16,042 bases of DNA, taken from an uncultured Gemmatimonadota bacterium (GTDB lineage Bacteria > Gemmatimonadota > Gemmatimonadetes > Gemmatimonadales > GWC2-71-9). A program made the translations under genes and the position numbers. The stretch covers positions 1 to 16,042 of the forward strand of contig CAMLLJ010000030.1 of assembly GCA_946480845.1 (NCBI GenBank). The letters are read 5' to 3'. The notes beneath the pieces were generated by a model. That model had not been told where the DNA came from. It made no database searches and saw only the letters and a list, made by a program, of their open reading frames with translations. This document shows, piece after piece, positions 8,557 through 15,048 of this stretch. Within the stretch, counting starts at the first letter, position 1. The number at the start of each line of letters is the position of its first letter.

Positions 8557-8571
8557 GCTCGACGAAGCGAG

Positions 8572-8646
8572 CGGGGCTGACGGGGCTCGAACCCGCGACC
8601 TCCGCAGTGACAGTGCGGCACTCTAACCAAGCTGAGCTACAGCCCC
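8572..8646 (-). tRNA. tRNA-Asp (anticodon GTC)
   Basis: A 75-nt cloverleaf. The acceptor stem GGGGCTG (8646-8640) pairs with CAGCCCC (8579-8573), with discriminator G at 8572. The D-arm region reads AGCTCAGCTTGGTTAGAG. The anticodon stem CCGCA/TGCGG encloses CTGTCAC with anticodon GTC at 8611-8609. The T-arm contains GGTTCGAGCC. CCA is not encoded, so it must be added after transcription. The gene lies 55 bases past the end of the exported TPR gene and just before the dcw cluster. Confidence 0.97.
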
Positions 8647-8677
8647 AGCAACAGAGCGCGCAATGTAAACAGCCGGT

Positions 8678-8701
8678 CCCGGTGGCGGTAGCCCCGCCGG
8701 G
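8678..8701 (-). terminator. Possible terminator after the exported TPR gene
   Basis: The hairpin starts directly after the TGA at 8704-8702. It has an 8-bp stem (8694-8701 with 8678-8685, one G/T position) and an 8-base loop. On the minus strand it is followed by ACCGGCTGTTTACATTG, which has only a three-T run, so termination would be weak. It may instead protect the mRNA end. The interval up to tRNA-Asp (8647-8677) holds nothing else clear. Confidence 0.35.
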
Positions 8702-10423
8702 TCAGCGGCAGTAGGCCTTGATCATCGACGCCGCGCGCGGCTCGTAGCCGGTGACGAATCCGATGTACCGGGTGACGTCGTCGGGCCTCGACGCCCGGGC
8801 CGCCTCGAAGGCCGGCCGGGCCTCCTTCAGCAGCGAATCCATCCGGCGCGCGATCTCGCACGACTTGCCCCGCTCCGCCTGCGGATCGAGCTGGCCGACC
8901 AGCTGCAGGTTGGCGATGCCGAACAGGTAGTTGGCCGTCGGCGCGAACTGCGCGGTCGGCGCGGCGGCGATCGCCTTCCGCAGCAGGGTCGAGGCGTTCT
9001 CGAGGTCCGGCGGCGTGGCCTGGAGCATCGGCACCGCCGCGTTGGTCAGGAGCCCGGCGATCTGGGTCTTGCCCTGCTCATCGCCCCGCGCGATGGCGAT
9101 GTCCACGAACGGCATCGCTTCCTCATAGCGCTTGGCGTTGAGCAGCGCCTGGCTGGCCGCGAGCGCCGGGGTCACGTTCGTGCTGTCCACGGCCAGCAGC
9201 CGCCGGGCCACCGCCACGCTGCTGTCCACCTGTCCGGTGAAGGTGTACGCCTTCGCCAGGTTCTGCATGGTGCCGACACTGGTCGGATAGCGATCCGCCC
9301 CGGTGCGCGCCCACTTCACGAAGTTGGCGGTGTCCGCGGCCGTGGCCGGCGGCAGCGTATCGGCCAGCCGCTGCTCCGCCGACGCCGCGATCTTGGCGAA
9401 GAAGAGGGTGTCGGCCCGGCTCGAGTCGATCGCGTACGCCTGCTCCAGCACCTCGACCGCGCACTTGAAGTTGCTGGCGAAGAGGCAGGCATTGCTCTTC
9501 AGGTCGTAGAGGTCCCAGTTGGACGGGTCGAGCGCCAGGCCCTCGTCCGCCACCTCGATGGCGGCCTGGGTGCGGCCCGACTGGAGGAAGTAGCGGAAGG
9601 CCCGCTGCCGCAGCTCCTGGTCGGTGGGCGCGGCGCGCAGCATCTGCTGCAGCGCGGCCACCGTCTTCGCGGTGTCGCCCGTGGCCTCGTAGGCCGCGGC
9701 CAGCTCGCCGAGGGCCTTGATGCTGAGCGAGTCGCCCGCCACCGTGGCCTCGAGCTCCTTGATGCGGCCCGGGCCCGCCGGCGTGAGCTGCGCCAGGCAG
9801 TAGTGCGCCAGGCCGTTGGTGGGCATTTCCTTCAGCGCCTTCTGCGCGGCCTCGCGGGCGCGGTCCGGCTTGGCGGCGCGCTGGTCCATGCACTCGCGCG
9901 CGTCGTCCAGCGAGCGGAGGGCGGGCTGCAGCGCCTCGACGGCGGCGGCGCCCAGCGCCTGCGGCGCCGCGTTGGCGACGCGCACCGTGGTGCCCGCGTC
10001 GTCGTTGGTGCCGGAGAGGCGGGTGAGCAGCGAGAGCTGCCCGCCCGGCGTCTTGCTCATCTGGGAGGTCACCAGCACCCGGCCCGCGATCTGGCGAGCC
10101 AGCGTCTGGGCATCGGCGCGGTTGAGGATCGCATCACGGGGGTACTCGTACTGGACGAGCGCCGCGTTCATCAGCGAATCGGTGATCACCACGAACTCCG
10201 AGCGCACCGACCGGGCCATCCGCTCCCGCATCGCGCGGCCGACGGCCACGGCGGTCGCCGAATCGGACTTGGCGAAGACGTACGGATTGGCCACCATGAT
10301 CCGGGTCGCGGCGGCGCTCGGTCCCTGGCGCACGCGCGCGTTCCGCGGGATGCCCTGTGCCTCGACTGTCGAGGCGAGGGTTGCCGCGGAGACCGAGAGG
10401 ATCAGAACCCGACGTAGAGACAT
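8702..10423 (-). CDS. Exported tetratricopeptide-repeat protein of unknown function
   Basis: A 573-residue protein. The N-terminus MSLRRVLILSVSAATLASTVEAQ is a standard signal peptide, with likely cleavage after about residue 22-23. Residues about 41-170 form an alpha/beta region with VANPYVF, then RSEFVVITDSLM, then GRVLVTSQMSK followed by QLSLLTRLSG. That order recalls the CsgG/FlgO/TolB-N-like domain often fused to TPRs (inference). From about 185 to 500 there are TPR-like helical pairs, such as LGELAAAYEATGDTAKTVAA and LALDPSNWDLYDLKSNACLF. The start is fixed by GGAGG seven bases before the ATG at 10423; longer frames run through tRNA-Val. Cysteines C178, C209, C313, C321, C522 and C572 could form disulfides. 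The function is not recognised. Confidence 0.88.
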   Translation of the reverse strand: MSLRRVLILSVSAATLASTVEAQGIPRNARVRQGPSAAATRIMVANPYVFAKSDSATAVAVGRAMRERMARSVRSEFVVITDSLMNAALVQYEYPRDAILNRADAQTLARQIAGRVLVTSQMSKTPGGQLSLLTRLSGTNDDAGTTVRVANAAPQALGAAAVEALQPALRSLDDARECMDQRAAKPDRAREAAQKALKEMPTNGLAHYCLAQLTPAGPGRIKELEATVAGDSLSIKALGELAAAYEATGDTAKTVAALQQMLRAAPTDQELRQRAFRYFLQSGRTQAAIEVADEGLALDPSNWDLYDLKSNACLFASNFKCAVEVLEQAYAIDSSRADTLFFAKIAASAEQRLADTLPPATAADTANFVKWARTGADRYPTSVGTMQNLAKAYTFTGQVDSSVAVARRLLAVDSTNVTPALAASQALLNAKRYEEAMPFVDIAIARGDEQGKTQIAGLLTNAAVPMLQATPPDLENASTLLRKAIAAAPTAQFAPTANYLFGIANLQLVGQLDPQAERGKSCEIARRMDSLLKEARPAFEAARASRPDDVTRYIGFVTGYEPRAASMIKAYCR

Positions 10424-10430
10424 TCCAATT

Positions 10431-10435
10431 CCTCC
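10431..10435 (-). promoter_or_regulatory. Strong Shine-Dalgarno sequence of the exported TPR gene
   Basis: GGAGG on the minus strand, seven bases before the ATG at 10423. It fixes this start over upstream in-frame starts, whose translation would run through the tRNA-Val sequence. Confidence 0.8.
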
Positions 10436-10488
10436 AAGACTGTGTTGGCCCTTCCGGACCCCGGTGCGCTGCTGCCGCATGCGAATCA

Positions 10489-10563
10489 TGGGCGAAGAGG
10501 GATTCGAACCCCCGACATCCTGCGTGTAAGGCAGGCGCTCTGAACCAGCTGAGCTATTCGCCC
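10489..10563 (-). tRNA. tRNA-Val (anticodon TAC)
   Basis: A 75-nt cloverleaf. The acceptor GGGCGAA (10563-10557) pairs with TTCGCCC (10496-10490), with discriminator A at 10489. The D-arm region reads AGCTCAGCTGGTTCAGAG. The anticodon stem CCTGC/GCAGG encloses CTTACAC with anticodon TAC at 10528-10526. The T-arm contains GGGTTCGAATCCC. CCA is not encoded. It lies 65 bases upstream of the exported TPR gene on the same strand, with no clear terminator in between, so the two may share a primary transcript. Confidence 0.97.
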
Positions 10564-10599
10564 GAACACGCCACGCGCACCCCTGAAATAACCGGGGAT

Positions 10600-10634
10600 G
10601 CATGGACCATGCCGTGCCGCAGGTCACCTGTGGC
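10600..10634. repeat. Two short palindromes between the small membrane gene and tRNA-Val
   Basis: The first is GCATGG-A-CCATGC (10600-10612), perfect on both strands. The second is GCCGCAGG-TCA-CCTGTGGC (10616-10634), an 8-bp stem with one G/T pair on the plus strand that becomes A/C on the minus strand. On the minus strand the first is followed by ATCCCCGGTTATTTC, so it could act as a weak terminator for the chemosensory operon. Apart from these, the 88-base interval shows no gene and no convincing promoter. Confidence 0.35.
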
Positions 10635-10651
10635 GAGGTTGACTCCCCTGC

Positions 10652-10843
10652 TCAGAGCGCGATACCCAGCGGGAAGAGGACGCAGTATCCCAGCACCAGC
10701 AGCACGGCCGCGGCACTCGGATGGCCCGCGCTGAGGATCGCGTAGCCGGCCACGAGCGACGCGACGGCGGCGGCGAGCAGTATCAGATTCCGGCGGCCGA
10801 GAAAGGGCCGCTCGGTGGGTGCAGCAGTCCGGGCAGCAGTCAT
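10652..10843 (-). CDS. Small membrane protein, DUF3098-like
   Basis: A 63-residue protein. About 17 polar residues (MTAARTAAPTERPFLGRRN) precede two hydrophobic helices, about 20-40 (LILLAAAVASLVAGYAILSA) and about 43-62 (AAAVLLVLGYCVLFPLGIAL). The FLGRRN motif just before the first helix, and the two-helix layout, resemble small DUF3098-type membrane proteins. That assignment is tentative and no function is known. The gene begins 12 bases after the peptidase stop on the same strand, so it is probably the last gene of the chemosensory operon. No strong Shine-Dalgarno sequence precedes its ATG, which suggests coupled translation. A second frame over the same bases is also open but lacks membrane-protein character. 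Confidence 0.65.
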   Translation of the reverse strand: MTAARTAAPTERPFLGRRNLILLAAAVASLVAGYAILSAGHPSAAAVLLVLGYCVLFPLGIAL

Positions 10844-10855
10844 AAGGCGATGACA

Positions 10856-11737
10856 CTACACGCTTTCTCCGCTTCGGTCAAGTTCGGACGGTGGGTCCTC
10901 GGGCGGCACGACCCAGCCCTCGTCCAGGGCGGCGCGGCGGGGCCGGTCGACCCGGCGGCGGGCCCAGCGCGCGCCGAGGACCGCCAGCGCGATGACGGCC
11001 CAGAACCCTCCGGCCATGATCCAGGTGAGCAGGCCGTACCGGCTGCGCACCGCCCGTTGCCACTCCACCGCGAACTGGCCTTCGGTGAGGCCGGTGGTCC
11101 GGCTGAGCGCCTGGGGGAACTCGACGCCCGATTCCAGCAGGGCGAGCAGCGGCCCGAGCGTGCCGGTCGGGTTCCGCCGCGCCAGCTCCAGCACCGCCGA
11201 CATGGCGAGGGCATAGGAGGTCTCTGCGTCGGGCGCCCGCCCGCGCAGCGCCGCGTCCAGCTGGGCCAGCTCGGGCGCGCCACCGCGCATGACCGTCAGG
11301 TTGAGCTGGATCGCGTCGAGGCGGTCCCACTCGCCGGCCGCGAATGAGGCGTATCCCTCGTCGAACCAGCGCGGCAGGCGGACCCGCACGGCCCGGCGCA
11401 GGGCGAGGTGGGCGAGCTCGTGGCGGAGCGTGGTGAGGGGGTCGCGCGCGTCGGCGCGGATCAGGATGGTGCGGGCACCCGGGATCGCGATGCCGGCGCC
11501 CCAGGACGGTGCCCGGCCGCCGGTCAGCTCCCGCATCTGCGCCTCGTCCGCCGCGACGATGAGGCGGAGGGGCCCGGGATCGCGCGGTCCGAGTCCCGGC
11601 CAGGTGGCGGCCGCGTCGGCGCGCTCGGCGAGCATCAGCGCGAGCGGGAGCTGCGCGGGCCAGGCGACGGCCGTCACCTCGCCGACCTGCGTGGCACGCG
11701 GCCCGGCCTGCAGGGCCAGCGCGAGCAGAACGGTCAG
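10856..11737 (-). CDS. Membrane-anchored HExxH metallopeptidase-like protein (peptidase MA type)
   Basis: With the preferred CTG start at 11737 the protein has 293 residues. A short hydrophobic signal-like start (MTVLLALALQAGPRATQ) precedes an extracytoplasmic domain. The zinc motif HELAH lies at 106-110, and a downstream glutamate (E127) sits in RWFDEGYASF. That spacing is the gluzincin (peptidase MA) arrangement. One C-terminal membrane helix (about 235-256) is followed by a basic cytoplasmic tail (RWARRRVDRPRR). The CTG overlaps the preceding TGA as CTGA. The only conventional start, a GTG at 11677, gives 273 residues but removes the export signal. No ATG, GTG or TTG that would retain the signal was found in the stretch I read upstream (about 11738-11833). 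The substrate is unknown. Confidence 0.8.
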   Translation of the reverse strand: MTVLLALALQAGPRATQVGEVTAVAWPAQLPLALMLAERADAAATWPGLGPRDPGPLRLIVAADEAQMRELTGGRAPSWGAGIAIPGARTILIRADARDPLTTLRHELAHLALRRAVRVRLPRWFDEGYASFAAGEWDRLDAIQLNLTVMRGGAPELAQLDAALRGRAPDAETSYALAMSAVLELARRNPTGTLGPLLALLESGVEFPQALSRTTGLTEGQFAVEWQRAVRSRYGLLTWIMAGGFWAVIALAVLGARWARRRVDRPRRAALDEGWVVPPEDPPSELDRSGESV

Positions 11738-12624
11738 GACACCAGGCGTCGCGGGATCTCTCCTCCGGCGGCGGCGAGATCCATCATCTCCCGGCAGCGC
11801 TTCGCCCAGGGGTTGAACTTGTTCGCCTTGTGGCCGTCGGCCCAGGCCTCGACCGCGCGCTCCCGGTCGCCGCCGAACCAGAGCGCGCGGCCCAGCTCGA
11901 ACCAGGCCTCGATCAGGTTGGGCCCGAGCTGGAGCGTCTTCCGGAAGAAGGTCTGGGCGTCCTCGTACATTTCCCGCTCGAAATAGACGAGGCCCAGGTA
12001 GTAATGGGCGTACAGCGTCGCCTTGCGGTCGTTGTCCAGGCGGATCGCCTTGGACAGGTGCTCGATCGCCTCGCCGAAGATCCCCTTCCGCAGGCAGATG
12101 TAGCCGACGTTGATGCGCGCGAGCGCGTTGGCGGGCTCGTTCATGAGCACCTTCGAGAAGGTGCCGAGGGCATCGTCGTACTGTTCGCTGAGCATCTGGG
12201 CCCAGCCGAGGAGCGACTGCGCCTCCACGGCGCCCGGCGACAGGGTGAGCGCCCGGCTCAGCGCCTGGATCGCCCCCGGGTAGTCGCCGAGGGAGATCAG
12301 GCTCCAGCCCTTCTCGATGAAGGTCGATGCGCCGATGTGGTCCTGGTGCACGGCCGGCCGGGCGCCGGTGAACTCCGGGGGGTGCGCAGCCTCGCCCGCC
12401 GCCGCGGCCTGCTTGTAGCGGTCCACCAGGCCGCGGATCTCCTCCTTGATGCGCCCCAGCTCTCCGAGCGAGGCATCCACACTCTTGAACAGGGCGATGA
12501 TGTCCCGCTTGACGACCTCGCGCTCGGCGGCGGAGCCCGCGGTGCCGATCCGCGCCTCGATCTCGCGGAACCGGGCCCGGAACCCTGCCGTCGCCTCGTC
12601 GCCACCCGGGAGCGTCGCGCTCAT
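11734..12624 (-). CDS. Cytoplasmic TPR protein within the chemosensory operon
   Basis: A 296-residue protein without a signal peptide or membrane helix. The N-terminal about 75 residues are charged and helical, probably a coiled coil (FRARFREIEARIG through RIKEEIRGLVDRYKQ). Five TPR units follow at about 99-132, 133-166, 167-200, 205-238 and 239-272, with typical turns such as SLGDYPGAIQALSRALTLSP and FGGDRERAVEAWADGHK. TPR arrays bind partner proteins, so an adaptor role for the adjacent CheW/CheR system or the peptidase is plausible but inferred. The ATG overlaps the cheW stop by four bases (ATGA). The stop overlaps the proposed peptidase CTG by four (CTGA). I do not recognise a named family. 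Confidence 0.88.
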   Translation of the reverse strand: MSATLPGGDEATAGFRARFREIEARIGTAGSAAEREVVKRDIIALFKSVDASLGELGRIKEEIRGLVDRYKQAAAAGEAAHPPEFTGARPAVHQDHIGASTFIEKGWSLISLGDYPGAIQALSRALTLSPGAVEAQSLLGWAQMLSEQYDDALGTFSKVLMNEPANALARINVGYICLRKGIFGEAIEHLSKAIRLDNDRKATLYAHYYLGLVYFEREMYEDAQTFFRKTLQLGPNLIEAWFELGRALWFGGDRERAVEAWADGHKANKFNPWAKRCREMMDLAAAGGEIPRRLVS

Positions 12625-13085
12625 CGCGCCGCCGCCTGGAGGGCGATCCGCTCGGAGGCGCTGAGCAGCTTCCGCGCGTTGAGCAGCACGACCGGGCGCT
12701 CCCGGCTGGTCAGGATGCCCGCGATGTACGCGGCCGCGAGCCCGCGCACCAGCGGCGGCGGCGCAGCGATCGTGCCCGCGTCCACCCGCAGCACTTCGCG
12801 GACCTCGTCCACCAGCACGCCGATCCGCTCGTTCTCGAAGGCGAGGACCATGAGCCGGGTCTCGTCGCCCACGGTGGCGTCCACCTCGAGGCGCTTGCGC
12901 AGGTCGACGACCGGGATGGTCGCGCCCTCGAAACGGAGCACGCCCTCCAGATAGTCCGGCGCCCGGGGCACGCCGGCCGGCTTCTCGTAGCGGAGGATCC
13001 GTTCGACCTGGAGGATGTCGAACGCGAAATCCTGCTGGCCCACCCGGAAGGTCACCACCTGGATGTCGTCACCCGTATCGGTCAT
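12621..13085 (-). CDS. cheW: Chemotaxis adaptor CheW (first copy)
   Basis: A 154-residue protein that is almost entirely one CheW (SH3-like) domain. It runs VVTFRVGQQDFAFDILQVER, then a VPRAPDYLEGVLRFEG segment. IPVVDLRKRLEV is followed by VLAFENERIGVLVDEVREVL and a final RPVVLLNARKLL. These are the recognised CheW landmarks, including the domain's conserved I-P-V-V-D-L-R-x-R-L stretch. CheW links receptors to the CheA kinase, neither of which is visible here. It overlaps the second cheW by four bases (ATGA) and the TPR gene by four (ATGA). Its first codons lie in a 20-bp tandem duplication shared with the end of the upstream cheW. Confidence 0.94.
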   Translation of the reverse strand: MTDTGDDIQVVTFRVGQQDFAFDILQVERILRYEKPAGVPRAPDYLEGVLRFEGATIPVVDLRKRLEVDATVGDETRLMVLAFENERIGVLVDEVREVLRVDAGTIAAPPPLVRGLAAAYIAGILTSRERPVVLLNARKLLSASERIALQAAAR

Positions 13086-13107
13086 GCGCGTCCCGTTTCG
13101 GTCATGC
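13068..13107 (-). repeat. Degenerate 20-bp tandem duplication across the cheW/cheW junction
   Basis: On the minus strand, unit one (13107-13088) reads GCATGACCGAAACGGGACGC and unit two (13087-13068) reads GCATGACCGATACGGGTGAC. They match at 16 of 20 positions. Unit two carries the ATG of the downstream cheW. Unit one encodes the M-T-E-T-G-R end of the upstream cheW. The 20-bp period shifts the frame, so the duplicated ATG in unit one is not in the downstream cheW frame. Confidence 0.75.
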
Positions 13108-13504
13108 GCGCTCCCAGCGCGCCGAGGTCCAGCAGGGGCACCAGTGCTCCGTCATGCCGCATCACGGCGCGGGCCCACGGCATCGAGCCGTCGCCAGGCG
13201 CGGGCATCGGCTCGCCGCGGAGGACGATGTCGGCGGCGTCCACCTCGAGCCCGAGCCGCACCCCGCCGGCCGCCACGATCACCATGACCTCGGCCGGCGC
13301 GCCGTCGGCGCCGGGCTCGCCCAGCAGGGCGCGGAGGCTGACGATCGGGAGCGTGGTGCCGCGCACCGCCCCGACCCCGCGGAGAGCCGGCTCCACCGTA
13401 GGCACCGGCATCACGGCTCCCGGCTCGGCGACGCCCTCGAGCTGGGCGACCGGAAGGCCCACCAGGCGTTCGCCGGCGGTCACCAGCAGGTACGCCTCAG
13501 CCAC
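13082..13504 (-). CDS. Divergent CheW-like adaptor (second copy)
   Basis: A 140-residue protein with CheW-type strands. It has [20 protein letters not shown] (about 4-23), [20 protein letters not shown] (42-61), [17 protein letters not shown] (73-89) and [13 protein letters not shown] (119-131). It differs strongly from the other CheW here, with [11 protein letters not shown] in place of the canonical IPVVDLR. It may act as a receptor-array variant or bind a different partner. Start choice: the GTG at 13504 has AGGAG seven bases upstream and overlaps the cheB stop by eight bases. The frame stays open over cheB, but that extension is a shadow. Its last seven residues (MTETGRA) coincide with the tandem duplication. 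Confidence 0.85.
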   Translation of the reverse strand: MAEAYLLVTAGERLVGLPVAQLEGVAEPGAVMPVPTVEPALRGVGAVRGTTLPIVSLRALLGEPGADGAPAEVMVIVAAGGVRLGLEVDAADIVLRGEPMPAPGDGSMPWARAVMRHDGALVPLLDLGALGARMTETGRA

Positions 13505-14585
13505 GCGCCGACTCCTGCTCCAGCCGGGCGAGCGCGCCCATGACGACCTCGGGAATCCGATCCACCGGCAGCACCTGGTCGGCCCCCCCGGCCGCGCGAG
13601 CGGCGTTGGGCATCCCGTAGATCGTCGAGCTCTCCCGGTCCTGCGCGATGCCGAGGCCGCCCGCGTCGTGGATGGCGCGGAGGCCGGCGGCGCCGTCGCG
13701 CCCGATCCCGGTGAGCACGACGCCGATCGCGCGGGCGCCGAAGACGTCTGCGACCGAGCGGAAGAGCGGATCGGCAGCGGGCCGCACGCCCCACACGGAC
13801 GCCCCGCGGTCGAGGGCGATGACCAGCCCCCCCTCGCGCGCCTCCACCCGCATGTGATAATCGCCGGGCGCGACGTAGGCGGTGTCCTCGAGCACCGGCG
13901 CGCCGTCCTCCGCCTCGACCACGGCCAGCCTGCTCTGCGCCGCCAGCCGCTCGGCGAGGCTCCGGGTGAACCGGGGCGGCATGTGCTGCACGATGCAGAC
14001 GGCCGCCCGGGACCCGGGCGCGAGCTGCGGCACGATCTCGGCAAGCACCCGCGGCCCGCCGGTGGAGGCCGCGATCGCGACGCAGTTCCGCGCGCGGCCG
14101 GCGAGCGAGAAGAGGTCGTCCCTGGGGCCGCCGCGCCGCGGCCGCGCGAGCACCGGCAGCCGGTGGATGTCGGCCTCGCAGGCCGCGCGGAGTGCGGCCA
14201 CCACGCGCGCACCGAGTCGGCGGTTGGCCTCGGGACCGCGGTCCTCGTCCTTCGCCACCAGGTCCACGGCGCCCAGCTCCAGCGCGCGGATGGCGCCGGC
14301 CGTGCCGGGGCCGGCATAGGCGCTCACCACCACCACCGGGCGCGGCGACTCGGACATGATGTAGCCGATCGCACCGAGCCCGTCGAGCTTGGGCATCTCG
14401 AGGTCCATCAGGACCAGGTCGGGCAGCAGCGCGTGCACTTTCTCCAGCGCATCCAGCCCGTTCCGCGCCACGCCCGCGACGCGGAACTCCCCCGATTCCT
14501 CCACCGCGTCGGCCAGGAGCCGGCGGAAGAAGGGGCTGTCGTCGGCCACGAGGACCGAGGGGCGCTCAGAGCTCGCTCTGTCCAT
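13497..14585 (-). CDS. cheB: Chemotaxis protein-glutamate methylesterase/deamidase CheB
   Basis: A 362-residue two-domain response regulator that removes methyl groups from receptor glutamates. The receiver domain (1-125) has [14 protein letters not shown], with the acidic pair near D15-D16, the phospho-acceptor D61 in [11 protein letters not shown] and a switch serine in VVVVSAYAG. The linker (about 126-165) leads to the esterase domain. The catalytic triad is visible: S174 in AASTGGP, H201 in VQHMPPRF and D297 in [14 protein letters not shown], with spacing as in enteric CheB. The C-terminus keeps TIYGMPNAA. All key residues are present, so it should be active. The ATG lies inside cheD, a 20-nt overlap, with no clear Shine-Dalgarno sequence, so it probably depends on cheD translation. 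Confidence 0.97.
   Translation of the reverse strand: MDRASSERPSVLVADDSPFFRRLLADAVEESGEFRVAGVARNGLDALEKVHALLPDLVLMDLEMPKLDGLGAIGYIMSESPRPVVVVSAYAGPGTAGAIRALELGAVDLVAKDEDRGPEANRRLGARVVAALRAACEADIHRLPVLARPRRGGPRDDLFSLAGRARNCVAIAASTGGPRVLAEIVPQLAPGSRAAVCIVQHMPPRFTRSLAERLAAQSRLAVVEAEDGAPVLEDTAYVAPGDYHMRVEAREGGLVIALDRGASVWGVRPAADPLFRSVADVFGARAIGVVLTGIGRDGAAGLRAIHDAGGLGIAQDRESSTIYGMPNAARAAGGADQVLPVDRIPEVVMGALARLEQESARG
13512..13516 (-). promoter_or_regulatory. Ribosome binding site deciding the second cheW start
   Basis: AGGAG on the minus strand, within the last codons of cheB and seven bases before the GTG at 13504. It supports this GTG rather than any longer start in the same frame. Confidence 0.7.
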
Positions 14586-15048
14586 GCGCGACCGAGGAGA
14601 CCTCGACCCGCCCCGAGGCCACGTGCAGGCGCACGGTGCGGCCGTAGTCGCCGCCGATGGACTCGCCCACGATCGGCAGCGTGTGGGCGTGCAGCACCTG
14701 GCGCGATGCGACCACGTTGCGCTCGCCCATCTGGATCGTGCCGGGCGCCGAGAGCGAGGCGAACATGCTGGCGCCGCCGGCCAGCCGAGCGGTGATGCGG
14801 CGCGAGCCCGCGCCCAGCGCGTACATCTCCTCGAGCAGCCTGGGGACCGCGGTCTGCGGCACCTTGCCCGGGCTGTCGCTCCGCCGGGTCAGCGCGGGCG
14901 ACGGCAGGAGGATGTGCGCCATCCCGCCCACCCGTGCCACCGGGTCGTGCAGGATGATCGCGACGCAGCTGCCCAGCCCGATGGTGAGCAGCGTGGACTC
15001 CGCGCCGGCGGCGCGCAGGTCCGAGACCCGCACCACGATCTCGCTCAT
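14566..15048 (-). CDS. cheD: Chemoreceptor glutamine deamidase CheD
   Basis: A 160-residue enzyme that converts specific receptor glutamines to glutamates. The core [16 protein letters not shown] (21-36) carries the catalytic cysteine C28. [10 protein letters not shown] (41-50) carries the histidine H45, and T22 matches the third catalytic residue. The spacing agrees with Thermotoga CheD. Later family motifs are [13 protein letters not shown] (about 83-95), IQMGERN (about 104-110) and [15 protein letters not shown] (about 127-141). CheD can also pair with the CheC phosphatase, which is not visible here. The ATG overlaps the cheR stop by four bases (ATGA). Its end overlaps cheB by 20 bases. 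Confidence 0.96.
   Translation of the reverse strand: MSEIVVRVSDLRAAGAESTLLTIGLGSCVAIILHDPVARVGGMAHILLPSPALTRRSDSPGKVPQTAVPRLLEEMYALGAGSRRITARLAGGASMFASLSAPGTIQMGERNVVASRQVLHAHTLPIVGESIGGDYGRTVRLHVASGRVEVSSVAHGQSEL

Noticed and set aside
8662..8667. TACATT as a -10 box for tRNA-Asp
   Set aside because: It matches the consensus at four of six positions, but no acceptable -35 sequence lies 16-18 bases upstream, so it was not listed as a promoter.
10424..10627. Possible longer start for the exported TPR protein
   Set aside because: The extension would translate the tRNA-Val gene and bury the signal peptide; GGAGG sits correctly before the ATG at 10423.
10639..10667. TTGACT followed by GATACC on the plus strand as a promoter
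   Set aside because: The -10 match is poor and no plus-strand gene follows; all genes here are on the minus strand.
13505..14317. Extension of the second CheW over cheB in another frame
   Set aside because: The extension has no CheW or other family features and overlaps the fully supported CheB catalytic domain; the GTG at 13504 has a proper ribosome binding site.
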